Source: Solen grandis (Eukaryota > Mollusca > Bivalvia > Adapedonta > Solenidae). Taken from it: 64,000 nt of DNA. The stretch is from positions 57,285,518-57,349,517 of the forward strand of contig CM037782.1 of NCBI GenBank assembly GCA_021229015.1, given 5' to 3'. Numbering within the stretch: position 1 is the stretch's first letter; each line of letters opens with the position of its first letter. Of this stretch, positions 36,515 through 48,217 are shown piece after piece. The notes beneath the pieces were generated by a model that saw nothing but the letters and a program-made list of their open reading frames with translations, was not told the origin of the DNA and searched no databases. The translations under genes were made by a program, and so were the position numbers.

Positions 36515-37358
36515 AATACAGCATACATAGACTTGAAAAAGTGTTTTGACTTCATTGACCGCGATATGTTGTTGTATAAACTGTTACTTAACAAAATAGA
36601 CGGTAAATTATAATTATATAAGTCAATAAAGTCTATTTATGCAAGTTCATGTGCAAGTGTGAGAATAAATAATAGGCTAACGGACTGGTTTGATTGCAGA
36701 TCAGGCTTGAAACAGGGCTGTAACTTATCACCGACGCTATATTCTGTATTCTCAAATGATTTAATCACGGAAATCAACGACCTCGGCCTCGGGATAAAAC
36801 TCGGTGACGCGCGAATTTCTTTATTGTTATATGCAGACGATATTGTGCTGATCGCGGGATCCGAATCTGATTTACAGCAAATGCTCAACGTTCTACATGA
36901 TTGGTGCAAACGATGGAGGGTATTAATTAATACTGAAAAATCTAAATGTATGCATTTCCGGAGTGGACGCACCCCAAGGACAGAATACATATTTACAGTA
37001 GGTGGCAACGTCTTAGAAACTGTTGACCGGTATAAGTATCTGGGAGTGACATTTCATGAGAAAAGTAACTTTACATTCAACGCCGATGCTTTATCTAAGG
37101 GTGCAGGGAGAGCCCTAGGCTCAATAATAAGCAAAGTGCATGGATTGAAAGACTTTGGCTTTAAAGCAAATGAAAAGCTTTATAACTGTTGTGTCACACC
37201 AATTTTGGACTACTGTGCCTCTGTTTGGGGATTTAAATCTTTTCAATGTATCGACAATGTGCAGAATAAAGCTCTAAGATACTATATGGGAGTCCACCGA
37301 TTCGCGCCCATTCTCGCCCTTCACGGTGACACAGGTTGGCTGCCGAGCGTATACAGAC
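36515..37358 (+). pseudogene. LINE reverse transcriptase, left part
   Basis: Open from about 36640 with RT motifs B and C intact (GLKQGCNLSPT, YADD). An in-frame stop lies near 36610, just after DGKL. The frame is cut at YRR by the MULE target duplication. Its thumb region (RVLINTEKSKCMHFRSGRTP, ETVDRYKYLGVTF) is typical of non-LTR reverse transcriptases. Confidence 0.8.
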
Positions 37359-37534
37359 GGTGTCTTCCCAACTGTCCCACTTTTATATAAAACAGTAAAA
37401 ATCAAGGTGGGACAGTTGGGAATCATGCTTAATTGGATAACAATAGACTGTCATGGATGAGTGACTATAGTCTTTACCTAAATGGATGGAATATTTCAGT
37501 GCAATTATTTGTCTTATTGTCTTATATTATTTGC

Positions 37535-37835
37535 ATATATATTGCATTAGTATTTATAATAAGTTATATGCTATTAGCAAAATTATTTATGATAAGTATT
37601 TATAATACTTATTATGTTTTAGGATGTTGTCAGTATTCTCTCTCTCTCTCTCTGAAATGACGAAAACAAACTCTTTATGTTTTCATATAATATATTGCAT
37701 TAGTATTTATAATAAGTTATATGCTATTAGCAAAATTATTTATAATAAGTATTTATAATACTTATTATGTTTTAGGATGTTGTCAGTATTCTCTCTCTAA
37801 AAAGAAAACAAACTCTTTATGTTTTCATATATTTA
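37535..37835. repeat. Two-copy 153-bp tandem duplication
   Basis: ATTGCATTAGTATTTATAAT recurs at 37541 and 37694, each followed by GGATGTTGTCAGTATTCTCT and AAACAAACTCTTTATG. Copies differ mainly in CT-run length. Lies downstream of the MULE transposase stop. Confidence 0.9.
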
Positions 37836-37987
37836 TTATTTTTATTTCATGTGTCATGAACAAATCAAATAAAGACAGGGCTATATTCGGATGTGGTACA
37901 ATTTATTGTATTTTGTTTTAATTTGAAAACAAGCATTTCATTTAAACAACTGTGACATTCCACCCTACTGATCTGTTCTATACAGAG

Positions 37988-39497
37988 TTACTCGTCAAAC
38001 CGAATCAAATGCGATGCACAATCGGCATACTCCATCACAGTGATTTCTTCAGCCATGTACTTGTGTTTCAGGGCAGACAGTCTCTGTTCAAGTTGTCGGT
38101 NNNNNNNNNNNNNNNNNNNNNNNNNNNNNNNNNNNNNNNNNNNNNNNNNNNNNNNNNNNNNNNNNNNNNNNNNNNNNNNNNNNNNNNNNNNNNNNNNNNN
38201 ATTTCCTCCTCTTCTTTTCTCTCACTCCTCCGGCACTGTGCTGAAGAATTTTGATAGCATTGGCAGCTTCAATCCTTTGTATTGTTTCCAAGAACTTGTA
38301 AATGTTCGGATGTGACTGTCTCATACTTTTCTTTAGTTTGTTGTGCCAGCCTTCCAAGTTGTTTGTTGTTCTTGGTCCTTCTGTCTCGAAATGGTTCCAG
38401 TTGTCCTTGTCTCCCTCAACCCAATGTTCAGTGACATAGTCTGTGAACCTTGAAACATCCACTGGAATCTCTGCATTTTCAGCATCCGTCAGTGCGACAA
38501 ACCACACATCTTCAACATGTTGTATGGGGACTAGAGGCAGAACTGCAGCTCTTCTTCCTAGTTTCTTAAAGTCCTCATTCTCAGAATACAGTCCAACTAA
38601 GCCAAGCTTCTGTATCTTCCGCCAAACACACTGTGTGTAATGAAAAAAACACCCTTTCACATTCACATTTGGAAACACTCTGCGAGCTGCCTGCTTGGTT
38701 GCTGCCTCAAAGTCTATCAGGAGTGTGTCTGGTCCCAGTTCCATTCCTATTTCCCTGCATTTCTGTTGAAGATGTTGAAAAAGTCTGCAGTAAATCCTTT
38801 CACTTTTTCCAGGCAGAAGGGCAAACACTAACGGATACATGTGTCCATCAATATATCCATGGAGTGTGTAGACCTGGCTGAATATGTCTGGGCACACATA
38901 AAATGTTCCGTCTCCATATATGGTTGGGTTCTGTGCCAGATGCTGGAGATTTGTTCTTGTAGCAAAAATCAGCATCCTGTTGTCATTCTCTGCCTCATCA
39001 ACCAGTAGGAACTGCTCACCAGTGTGCGTTTCAGTCCATTTTCCATCCAAATCTATGTCACTCCTGGACTTTGGTATCCCCGGTCTCAATGCACCTCTTT
39101 CCCTGTATAGAGATGACTTGGTGGAGGGGAAGGTTGGTAATCCTTTGCAGACTTGTTCTGCATCTTCGTCCCATTCTCTGTCTCTCAGACTGGATATGAC
39201 TTCTTCATATATTGACGGAATCGGCGTGGTTTCTTCGCGTGCCCTCTTTCGCATGAGTTGATTTATTTCATGGCGCTTCAGTTCCATGTGTTCGGCTGCA
39301 TGATTATGGGTATTGGTCACAGAAACTGGAATGTTGTCAGCTGTTGTGATTTTAGCAGAACAGGTTCGGACATGACAGACCCAGTACACCCTTGTTGGTT
39401 TTCGGTTTTTGACCTGGTATCTGAATCCATTGTAAACCAGACTATCACCACCACGTTGGTTCTTGACAAACTGCACACTCACTTGTGCATTTGCCAT
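37988..39497 (-). CDS. MULE transposase with FLYWCH zinc finger (gap in C-terminal part)
   Basis: Cut-and-paste transposase of the MULE domain family. Reads from ATG at 39497 without a stop up to the 100-N gap (38200-38101). Residues about 14-70 form a FLYWCH-type zinc finger (LVYNGFRYQV, YWVCHVRTC, NTHNHAAE). The MULE catalytic region follows: YGDGTFYVCP (first Asp), LVFALLPGKSERIYCRLFQH, TLLIDFEAATKQAARRVFPN (second Asp) and GCFFHYTQCVWRKIQKLGL. TTNNLEGWHNKLKKSM is near the expected third acidic residue. After the gap the likely true C-terminus is in another frame than a 100-N spacing allows: RQLEQRLSALKHKYMAEEIT through ADCASHLIRFDE, stop at 37988. The apparent end at 38088 is therefore a gap artefact. 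The long open frame suggests recent activity. Confidence 0.85.
38101..38200. other. Assembly gap (100 N)
   Basis: Run of exactly 100 N inside the transposase gene. The round size suggests a placeholder of unknown true length. Confidence 0.99.
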
Positions 39498-40200
39498 TTT
39501 AGCTTATAATTTCAGACGATGTTACTTAGTGAAATTTTACTATCAAATGAAGACATTTACATCAGAATGTAAATATATTGTATCTGATACAGTTCAGTTC
39601 ATTAATGAGATATCACAGTTTGAAAGTCACAATAAATTGATAACCAAAAATGTTAATTACTTCAAATCAAATTGTTTACCTTAAGTAGTAAACTGCTAGA
39701 TCAAAGGACTTGTTTGTATTTCTTAATCCAATCACTTAGCAATATATACAGGATAAATGGACTTTAGTTGGACCAATCAATTAACACAATTTAAAGAAAA
39801 AAGTAGCAGAGGTGATAATTATCTTAATAAGTTCAAATTATTTTTTATCTTTATCAATTCACATAAGCTTTAAAGCCAGAGATCAAAGGAATGCATGTTT
39901 ACACTATAAATTACAATTAATTTAGTAACCCTAATTAATGGACCTTAATAAACACATTTTAGAAAGAAATAATACAATATAACTAAAACATGAAATTTTA
40001 CCTCTTAAAATACAAAATCAAAAAAAAAATCAGAAACAAAATCAGATAATACAACTTCAATTCATTTTAATGTGTTGTAGTTTGAAATAGATTATAATCC
40101 CTTATCAAAACACACCCAGCAAGGTGCTAAAAATCTTGAGTGGGACAGTTGGGAAACAAAATATCAAAAAGTGGGACAGTTGGGCATAAACCATACAGAC

Positions 40201-40845
40201 ACTGGTCCAGTATCCTACGGCTATGGAAGACTTGTGACTATGGACAATAATAGGATACCTAGAAAAGTATTTGACCATGACTTTAATGTTTGTTCAAACA
40301 ATTGGTGTAGTAACGTAAAAGCAATCATGGATAAATTAGATTTTACCTCACATTTTAATACCAGATCACCAGTGGGTATAAAGGAAGTATATACCAGAAC
40401 AATCAGCTACTATGGTGATAAATGGTCACGCAACATTAGAGAAGTGCGAAAATTACGGACATACCGACAGATTAAACAGGAGTTTAAATGCGAGGAATAT
40501 GTAACCATGAACTTGTCTAAATACGAACGATCGCTTTTGTGCCAGTTCAGAATAGGGATACTGCCACTCCGCATAGAGACTGGACGCTATGTAGGGGAGC
40601 CCGTTACAGCAATGCTTTGTAGATTTTGTTCTACCGACGTTATAGAGGACGAAGTGCACTTCTTAATAGAATGTGACAGATATGATGATATAAGGAGAGG
40701 AATATTAACAGACATTAATTTTACACCAGTATGACCATTAGCAGCTAATGAGCAAATGAAAACCATTCTTACAAATTATCCCAGGAAATCGGCCAAACTT
40801 ATTGTAAGATCTTATTTATATAGACGATCATTAATGTATAACTAA
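40201..40845 (+). pseudogene. LINE ORF C-terminal part, right of the MULE
   Basis: Resumes with WSSILRLW and, after a frame shift, continues open from about 40171 to 40734 through RTYRQIKQEFKCEEY, FRIGILPLRIETGRYVGEP and CRFCSTDVIEDEVHFLIECD. A stop at 40734 precedes the family's usual end (KLIVRSYLYRRSLMYN, readable in the same frame to about 40844). Confidence 0.8.
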
Positions 40846-41218
40846 TCTTAACATAACAACATCTAATATTCCATTTCACATTTTTATGTCTATCTAAAGT
40901 TGAACTTTATAATTTACGAATTTACCTTTTTTGGTGACATATAGGTCCAATGGGCCGGGTGCTATATTTAAAATATGTATATTATATTACTTGTTTGATA
41001 TTGTATTTAATGCACATGTCACAATAATAAAATATTTACTTACTTACAGCACATACCCGGTATTTCCTTCCATGTATTTGACAAAATATGTTTAAAGTGA
41101 ATTCTTTTCCTCAGACTTAAACAAAACTGTCTTTTACACTGTTGAGACTAAAACTGATGATTATTCAAATCATTCACTAATTGATAGTGTACACAAGTCA
41201 CTTTTTTTTTGAGAGGGA

Positions 41219-41236
41219 GGGGGGGGGGGGGGGGGG
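41219..41236. repeat. Poly-G tract (18 G)
   Basis: G homopolymer between two LINE copies. Confidence 0.9.
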
Positions 41237-41626
41237 TCCATAAAACACAATTCGTCATGCCAGTTTGCGGTTGAAAATGCACGAGAAACATATATTTTTT
41301 CCATATCTCCCAATACCGGAGTAAATGCCCATTCAGATATATCAGTGTCCCAGTCTGCATCCCGCCCCCACCCTCTCCCCTCAATACCGTCATTTTTTTA
41401 ATGCAGCTGTAGTCAAATACTATTAGACAGTAGTTATTCAATAACATGACTTTGCGAAGGTAAAATATAAGATTATATCGCTCAAGGCTCAGTCCCACTT
41501 GACATTTTTTTGCCTCGGGGATGTACTCCCGATGGAAAATGATGAGCCTCGCGAGGCGTCGGGAACAGGTTCCCCTGTGTCCCGCGAAAGCTTCGAAAGC
41601 GTCGCGAGCCATGTAGAGTTTCCCTA

Positions 41627-43903
41627 TAAGATAGATAGATAGATAATATTTTATTGATTTAAACTGTTACAGTTCATCATCATGTCAATAACTACAAAAG
41701 TAATAATATTTATACACGTGACAGAAAGTGCAAAAAATTTTAAAAAATAATTTCAAAAAAAAAACTATCACCATAATAAAGTGACAATTAATTTAATATT
41801 AAATAAGAGGATGGAAAATAAAAGTTAGTTAAGCGAATTGAGCAGATTTGCGAATTTTATACGCTTCCTTTACATACCTGCTCAGTTTTACAATATTTAT
41901 TTTTGAAGATTTAAACAACTGAACTAACTTGAACATACTAGGTCTCGTAATATAATATTTTTTTACAAATTTTTTCCTGATTTCAGTATACAAAGGACAT
42001 TCCAAAATAAAATGATATTCATCTTCTATTACTTGTTTATTACAAAAAATACATAATCTTTGCTGTCTCTCTAACCTTTCTCTGGCATATCTTCCTGTTT
42101 CCACTTTCAAGAAATGTGCAGAAATTCTAATTTTTGTAAGGAAAAATCTATTTTGTTTATTAGTAACAAATTTCAAATAATCTTCCATCTCAAAATCCAA
42201 TTTTATGTTTTTATACAATATCAATTTGTTGTTATTTTGAACATCAGAAACCCATTTTTAAATAAAATTATCCTTAACTTTTTGTTTGTGGCTGATTCCA
42301 TACATACATAAAACCATAAATAACAGTTTCTTTACATTACTAAGCCAGTTAATTTTGCCATTATTACAGTCATCTAGTGTTTTTTGATAGACATGTTGTA
42401 TAATAATATTATCTGTATTCTGTATCTGTAACCAGTATTTAATAATGTTTACAAACCTATTTACATACAAAGGATACCTTCCTAACTCACCGTACACAGC
42501 ATCATTACATGAATTTTTTCTAACTCCTAATATATACTTACAGAACTTTAAATGTATATTTTCAGGTATTTTAGACTTTGTATATCCCCAGACTGGAGAA
42601 AATCGAGCCAACAAAAGAATCAAATAATTGTAGGCATGTTTTAACATTTAAATCATATTTTTTTTATATTTGATAAAAGAACATTCATAGCTTTAAGTGC
42701 CTTACCATAAACATATTGATTATGTAAAACAAAAGATCCAGTATAATTTAGAACAACACCCAAGTAATTAAAATCATTTACAACCTCAATATTTATATTT
42801 TTGTGTGACCACTTTTCATTCTCTCTCAAGTTTGCACGTTTTCTGAAAGTAATAATTTTTGTCTTTTCAACATTGACTTCTAAACCCCACTTATCACAGT
42901 AATCCGATAAACTATTTAAATTACATTGTAAGTCTTCAACTGGTTTCCAAGTATTATCATATCATCCGCAAAACATAATAGTCGTAAAGTCATATCATAA
43001 AGTGAAAGGCCACAGTCTTGACGATTTTGTAAAAAAGTTCAATGTCCTCTATAAAAAGTTCGAACAATATCGGCGAAATTGTCTCCCCTTGCCTCAAGCC
43101 AACTGAAATGTCGAAAAAGTCCGAGAAGGTGTTACAATGCTTAACGCATGTCTTAACTGTATCATACATAGAACGTATTATTCGAAGTATTTTACCATCA
43201 AATCCTAACCTATGCAATTTTAACCACAGTGCATTTCTATTTACCGAATCAAAAGCTTTTTTAAAATCAATAAAAGCGCAATAAAGTCTTGCTTTATCAT
43301 TTAACGTTATATCAATCAAGTTTTTTTAAAAGAAATACAGCGTCAACAGTTGAACGGCCCTCCTAAAACCAAATTGCGCATCTGTTATCACATTTTCTTT
43401 ATCACAAAATTTCGTAATTCTTGAGTTTAAAACACCCGTAAATAATTTACCCAAATTGCATAAAAGTGTAATACCCCTGTAATTAGAAACGATGTCTTTA
43501 TCTCCTTTTTTATGAATCGGAATGATAAACCCATATGACCACTGTTTTGGAAAGTAACCCATATTGAAAACAATATTAAATAAGTCAGTTATGTGTCCAG
43601 CTAAAATATCTGCTGATTCGATAAAAAATTCGTTAATTAAAAAATCTGACGGGGCACAGGTTTTATTTCTATTTAAACTTTTGATAGCGTTATTTACTTC
43701 CTCCACTGTTATACACTCATTTAACTCTGGACATGTATAATTAATATCAAGGAAATTATGTGTATTATTAAAATTATCACCTTCCGACACTCCTGAGTGA
43801 CCTAACTCATTAAACATTTGATTAAAATATTCATGAAAATCATATTCATAAATTTTTTCTAGAAGCAAAATGTTTCTTAAACTCTCTAGGTTTTGAATGT
43901 TTT
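41627..43903 (-). mobile_element. LINE, 5' truncated, (CTAT)n tail
   Basis: Minus-strand pieces read in order. NILLLEKIYEYDFHEYFNQM starts near 43900. SLNRNKTCAPSDFLINEFF and VSNYRGITLLCNLGKLF follow. ARLYCAFIDFKKAFDSVNRN is motif A and ISVGLRQGETISPILF motif B (43319-42990). The YADD box is replaced by CFADD near 42970, after a frame break. The end is LKVETGRYARERLERQQRLC followed by IFCNKQVIEDEYHFILECPL. The tail is a CTAT repeat at 41646-41631. Related to, but distinct from, the 36-41 and 44-47 kb family. Confidence 0.82.
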
Positions 43904-44003
43904 TAAGTAAGTAAATAATTTATTATCGTGACATGTGCAATAAGATAATTACATACAAACTGTAAACAATCTAAACAAAAGAAAGCACCCGGCCCAATGG
44001 ACC
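43904..44003 (-). mobile_element. Very short LINE 3' stub
   Basis: About 100 bp that repeat the last bases of the neighbouring LINE (AGGTCCATTGGGCCGGGTGC ... ATTATTTACTTACTTA on the minus strand). It lies head-to-tail between the 5' end of the 41.6-43.9 kb copy and the 3' tail of the 44.0-47.3 kb copy. Confidence 0.75.
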
Positions 44004-47000
44004 TATAAGTAAGTAAGTAAGTAAATAATTTATTATCCTGATATGTGCAATAAGATAATTACATACAAACTGTAAACAATCTAAACAAAAGAAAGCACCC
44101 GGCCCAATGGGCCTATATGTCACCAGGTCAAAAACAGTAATGATAAAACATAATAATCAATGTCACATAGAAAGTAATCAATAGAAAATGCAATGATACG
44201 GCGGCATAAAATTGAAGCATATTTTAAGAATATATCACAGTTCTCCTGCAGAGGTAAGCTTTAACTATAAATTTGGCTGTTTTTCTCGGGTGAGTATTTA
44301 ATAAAAATGTTAATTTATCATCCGATGACAAGTTTGTATAAACAGTTTGTAATAGTATATCCCCAAACACATTACTTCGGATGGTATTATAGAGATCACA
44401 GGTTAAAAGAAAATGCTTTTCGTCTTCAACAACATTTAAGGCACAGAATCTACAGAGTCTTGAATCAACAGGTTCACCAATATATCTGCCAGTCTCAATT
44501 CGTAAGGGTAAAATGCCAAACCTAAACTGACTATAGAGTGAGCGTTCATATTTTTTCAGGTTTAAAGTTACGTAATCCTCGCAACAAAAGTCATTTTTAA
44601 ACAACCTGTATGTCCTTAATTTTGGCACGTTTTGAAAATCATGTGACCATTTTCTGCTGTAGTATTCCGTTATCTTGGTATTTGCCACGGAAATTTGCAC
44701 AATCGATTTTGAATTAAAGTGATTGACAATACCTAAATTGTTTAATATCTGTTTTACGTCACTTGACCAATTATTTCTGCACCTATTGTAGTCAAAATTG
44801 AAAACACGCTTGGTTAGTCTATTATTATCCATATTGAGCAGTCTATTCCAGTAGCGTATAATGCAACCCCATCTTCTGTAGGTAGCCAGCCTGTATCCCC
44901 ATGTAATGCTAGAATCGGAGCGAAGCGATGTACACCTAGAAAATATCGTAAAGAGCGGTGCTGGATGTTGTCTATTGTCTGATATTGCCTAGCACCCCAC
45001 ACAGATGACCCATAGTCTAAGATTGGTACAACACATGCATTATATAGTTTATCAAATGTTCGAAACCCAAAGTCTTTTAGGTGGTGTATTTTGCTTATAA
45101 GACTTCCCAAAGCTCGACTACCGCCTTTCGATAATGATTCACAGTTAGCGCTAAAGTCACATTTGTCTTGAAAGATAACCCCTAGATATTTATAGCGATC
45201 AACAGTTTCCAACACATTTTCACCTATGTGAAATATATATTCTGTACGTTGAGCTCTACCCCTGCGGAAATGCATACACTTAGATTTTTCAGTGTTAATA
45301 ATCACTCTCCACCGCTTACACCATTCGTGTAAAGTGTTAAGCATAGTTTATAAGTTCTCCTCTGTATCTGAAATCAACACAATATCGTCAGCATACATGA
45401 GCATAGATACTTTTACATCTCCCATAGTTATTCCAAGTTCAAGGTCATTGACCTCTTTGACAAGGTCATTGGCGAAAATTGCGAACAAAGTTGGCGATAA
45501 ATTACACCCCTGTTTCACTCCAGTGTAACAGCTGAACCAGTCAGTTAATTTATTGTTAATTCTAATACAAGAGACTGAACTAGCGTATATATTCTTAATT
45601 GAGTTATATACTTTACCATCAATATTGTTTAAAAGTAATTTATACAGAAGCACCTCTCTGTTAATAAAATCGAAACACTTTTTAAGGTCGATATATGCTG
45701 TAAAAACAGAGGCGTTGTTCTTTGCTATGCTATTTAACGTAAAAATGTGGTCCTCGCATGATCTGTTGGCCCTAAAACCGTTTTGCTCGTCTGCTAAATG
45801 CCCACTGTCCTCTAAGTACTTAGTCACTCTTTTATTTATAAACGAACTGTAAAGCTTGCTTATGCACGACAATAAGCTTATACCGCGATAATGTAACGGT
45901 ACCCTTTTATCTGAATTTGGGTCCTTTAATATAGGGCAAATGATTGCCTTTCTCCACATCTCCGGAATTAAACTTGTATCGAAAATCAATTGAAAAAGTT
46001 TCTGCAACATTGCGATAATTATTGGGTATTTCAAAACGTCGTAAGTTATACGATCAAATCCCGGTGCCGAGCCAGACTTAGCGTGCATTATAATGTTTGA
46101 TATTTCTTCAATCCTAATATTTCCATTCAGCTGTTCATTAACCGGATATAATGGGTCCTGCATGTTCATTTCGAGCAAATGTTTGTGTATATTGACTCTA
46201 TTATAGTGAAATTCATTAAAATCGCTATTATCGTTTTGGTTATACAAATTATGGAAATCCTCCTTCCACCTTTCGAATACAATGCGTTCGTTTTTTTATT
46301 ATGTTTCCACTGTCCACGATTTCTACTGGGATATATTTATCTTTCCTAGGCCAATTTTAAAAGGATTACGAGTAGATATTTCTTCAATGTCTATGCCTTG
46401 AGAGTATCTATAAGCGCGTTCTGTTTGCCGTAATAACTTGTCAAATAAGTTCCTCGCTGCTATATACTCGTTTCTTAATCGTAAACGTTCGCGTTTATTT
46501 CCCGGACACCTTATAAACTTCCGTTCTTTCAAGTGCATATGATCCCATGATTCTTGCAAATCGGCATTCCAGTAAGGTTTATGCTGTTTCCAGCGCTTAG
46601 CAGTCTTTTTAGTGTTATTGTGCGTGGGAATAGATCTTAACATCTCATCATGTATACTGCGACAAATGTTTTCATAAATATCGTCAATATTTTGTTGCGC
46701 GTCGCGTGCATTTTCTATTTGTGTGATGATATTTAAGACAGCAGTCCTTGCTAAGTCACTATTCATAAAGTCGGGAGGGATATTGCGCAATTTAAATCGC
46801 ACTTCTTTGTCCGCTGAATTGCTTATACTATTTTGCTTACAGTAGTAATTGTACTGAAACTCGGTCACTAGAGTAGAATGGTCCGGTAATCGCGAGTGTT
46901 CACCGAGAAACCCGTGTAGACCGTGCTGATCGTTGATCTCACTAACTGTTAATACCTCGAAACTTTTACATTTGGCAAAAGAGTCATGCGGCACGCACAT

Positions 47001-47275
47001 ATAATCTACGACGGCTCTTCCTTTCCTTGAGATAGAAGTATAATTATCATGAGAGAATCGTCCGTTTAATATACAAAATTTAGCATCTATCAAAAAGTCT
47101 ATAAATTCATGGCCATGTAGATTTGTGATTGTGTCGAGTACTTCACGGGCTGGAATTGAGTCACAATCGGTAATAAGGTCTGACATATTTCCTATCCTTG
47201 AATTAAAATCGGCTCCGATAAACATACAATCACTATCACTATGAGTGTAAATATATATATGTTCTCGAAGTTTTA
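44004..47275 (-). mobile_element. Longest LINE copy, endonuclease to tail
   Basis: Covers the C-terminal half of an AP-type endonuclease, the whole reverse transcriptase and the C-terminal cysteine motif, ending in the 3' sequence GGCCCATTGGGCCGGGTGC and a (CTTA)n tail at 44020-44004. It starts near 47275 in the middle of the endonuclease, directly beside an inverted-repeat region. Same family as the MULE-split copy. Confidence 0.87.
44224..47275 (-). pseudogene. LINE endonuclease-reverse transcriptase polyprotein, broken
   Basis: Endonuclease: CMFIGADFNSRIGNMSDLI, VVDYMCVPHDSFAKC and GEHSRLPDHSTLVTEF (SDH-type end). Reverse transcriptase: SAPGFDRITYDVLKYP, PLHYRGISLLSCISKLYSSF, FTAYIDLKKCFDFINRE (motif A), GVKQGCNLSPTLFAIF (B) and MLMYADDIVLIS (C). 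Thumb and tail: NTEKSKCMHFRRGRAQ, LDYGSSVWGARQYQ, FRFGILPLRIETGRYIGEP and FCALNVVEDEKHFLLTCDLY. Breaks: shifts near 46330 and 46270 (the latter at a poly-A run), one TAA stop at about 45347, and a one-base loss near 44860. Few lesions suggest a fairly young copy. This chain cannot move itself because the frame is broken and the 5' end is missing. Confidence 0.85.
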
Positions 47276-47284
47276 TCGGGGAAA

Positions 47285-47960
47285 ACAGGTCGGGGAAACA
47301 TACACATAGCTTCCCGGAAGCTCCTGGGAAGCATTCACGGAGCTTCCGCGAAATATTTTTTTCCTCCGAGGAATCCACTAGGCTTCGGTGATGTCTCAAA
47401 GGTTTGGCGACCTTTCTGTGACACATTCCAAATCTTGTGATAGAATCTCAGAATAATCGCAAAAAAAAATTAAAAAAATCGACAAGCACACTCTAAAATT
47501 TGTTGCTTTTTTGGTCAACCTTAGACTAAGGGTAGACTTTTGGAGGTCAAAAAAGCCAATGGACATTGCTTGGAGCATCCTCATAAACCCCAAAAGTCCA
47601 CCCTTGGATTTGTCTCTTAATTCCATCACCAAATTCTCAAAATCTCCATAATCTTCACCGAGGCACCTAGGTTGGTTCGATACAACGATTCATCCCCTAA
47701 TCTGTGGGATATTCCCCCGATGATGTTTCAAATTCGGTGAAGCTCCGGGGCACCTTCCCCGATCATCGGAGAAATTTCCCGAGCATCGGGAGCCATCCCC
47801 GATAATACAAGGCCATTCGTACCATAGCCGAAACATCAGTGAACGTGTCAACGGACCAATCCCGAAGCTTCTCATGGGACTCCTCCGTCTTTTTAGCTCA
47901 AACATTTGATACCATCGGGAGAAAATTTGTGTATTTCCACATCGCCGATTATTTTTCTCC
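47285..47960. repeat. Imperfect inverted-repeat (fold-back) region
   Basis: GGGAAGCATTCACGGAGCTT (about 47329) pairs with the reverse of AAGCTCCGGGGCACCTTCCC (about 47737). CTAGGCTTCGGTGATG (47378) pairs with CTTCACCGAGGCACCTAG (about 47655). AGGGTAGACTTTTGG (47528) pairs with CCAAAAGTCCACCCTT. The outer part carries several CCCGATCATCGG-type short palindromes. No coding family recognised. Confidence 0.5.
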
Positions 47961-47999
47961 AGTGGGACCTAGGCATTAGATATATGGTGTTAAAAAAAA

Positions 48000-48172
48000 C
48001 ATAAAAATAAAAAAAAACTTCACTTTTCTCCCCAGATACCCTTCAGAATGCACCTCCGTAACACTAAAAAACACTTTTTTTTCGGAGGAGCATGCCCCCG
48101 GACCCCCTAGTACTCACATCACATTCAGATTTTGGCCCCCCAGCGGAAAAATTCTGGATCCGGGCCTGCTAT
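48000..48172 (-). repeat. CCCGGATCC-ended repeat fragment
   Basis: Contains GGAGCATGCCCCCGGACCCC and ends TTCTGGATCCGGGCCTG, the reverse of the CAGGCCCGGATCCAG motif at 35275. A common mollusc-style dispersed repeat by general appearance. Confidence 0.5.
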
Positions 48173-48199
48173 ATGTCTCACTTTTTGGTGTGTGTGTGT

Positions 48200-48214
48200 G
48201 GGGGGGGGGGGGGG
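48200..48214. repeat. Poly-G tract (15 G)
   Basis: G homopolymer directly after a GT run, at the left edge of the 85-bp array. Confidence 0.9.
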
Positions 48215-48217
48215 ATA

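Larger units (their letters stand above)
37359..40192 (-). mobile_element. MULE (Mutator-like) DNA transposon
   Basis: A 2834-bp element (including the N gap) flanked by exact 8-bp duplications ATACAGAC at 37351-37358 and 40193-40200. Ends match inverted: GGTGTCTTCCCAACTGTCCC at left and, reversed, GGTTTATGCCCAACTGTCCC at right. A 14-mer CCCAACTGTCCCAC occurs twice at each side (37366, 37407 reversed; 40140 and 40171 reversed). The interior encodes one FLYWCH-MULE transposase on the minus strand. An AT-rich 153-bp direct duplication fills much of 37535-37835. It is inserted in the LINE reading frame, so it is younger than that LINE. Confidence 0.88.
36515..41047 (+). mobile_element. LINE copy split by a MULE insertion
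   Basis: Two LINE parts flank the MULE. Left part, 36515-37358: AYIDLKKCFDFIDRDMLLYK (motif A, with one later stop), GLKQGCNLSPTLYSVF (motif B), LLYADDIVLIAG (motif C) and GDTGWLPSVYRR. Right part, 40201-41047: resumes at WSSILRLW, then MDNNRIPRKVFDHDFN, FRIGILPLRIETGRY and FCSTDVIEDEVHFLIECDRY. The end is GGTCCAATGGGCCGGGTGC followed by AATAAAATATTTACTTACTTAC. It is the same family as the minus-strand copy at 44.0-47.3 kb. It lacks the endonuclease, so it is 5' truncated. Confidence 0.85.

Noticed and set aside
38443..39261. Plus-strand frames over the MULE transposase
   Set aside because: Antisense shadows of the transposase coding strand.
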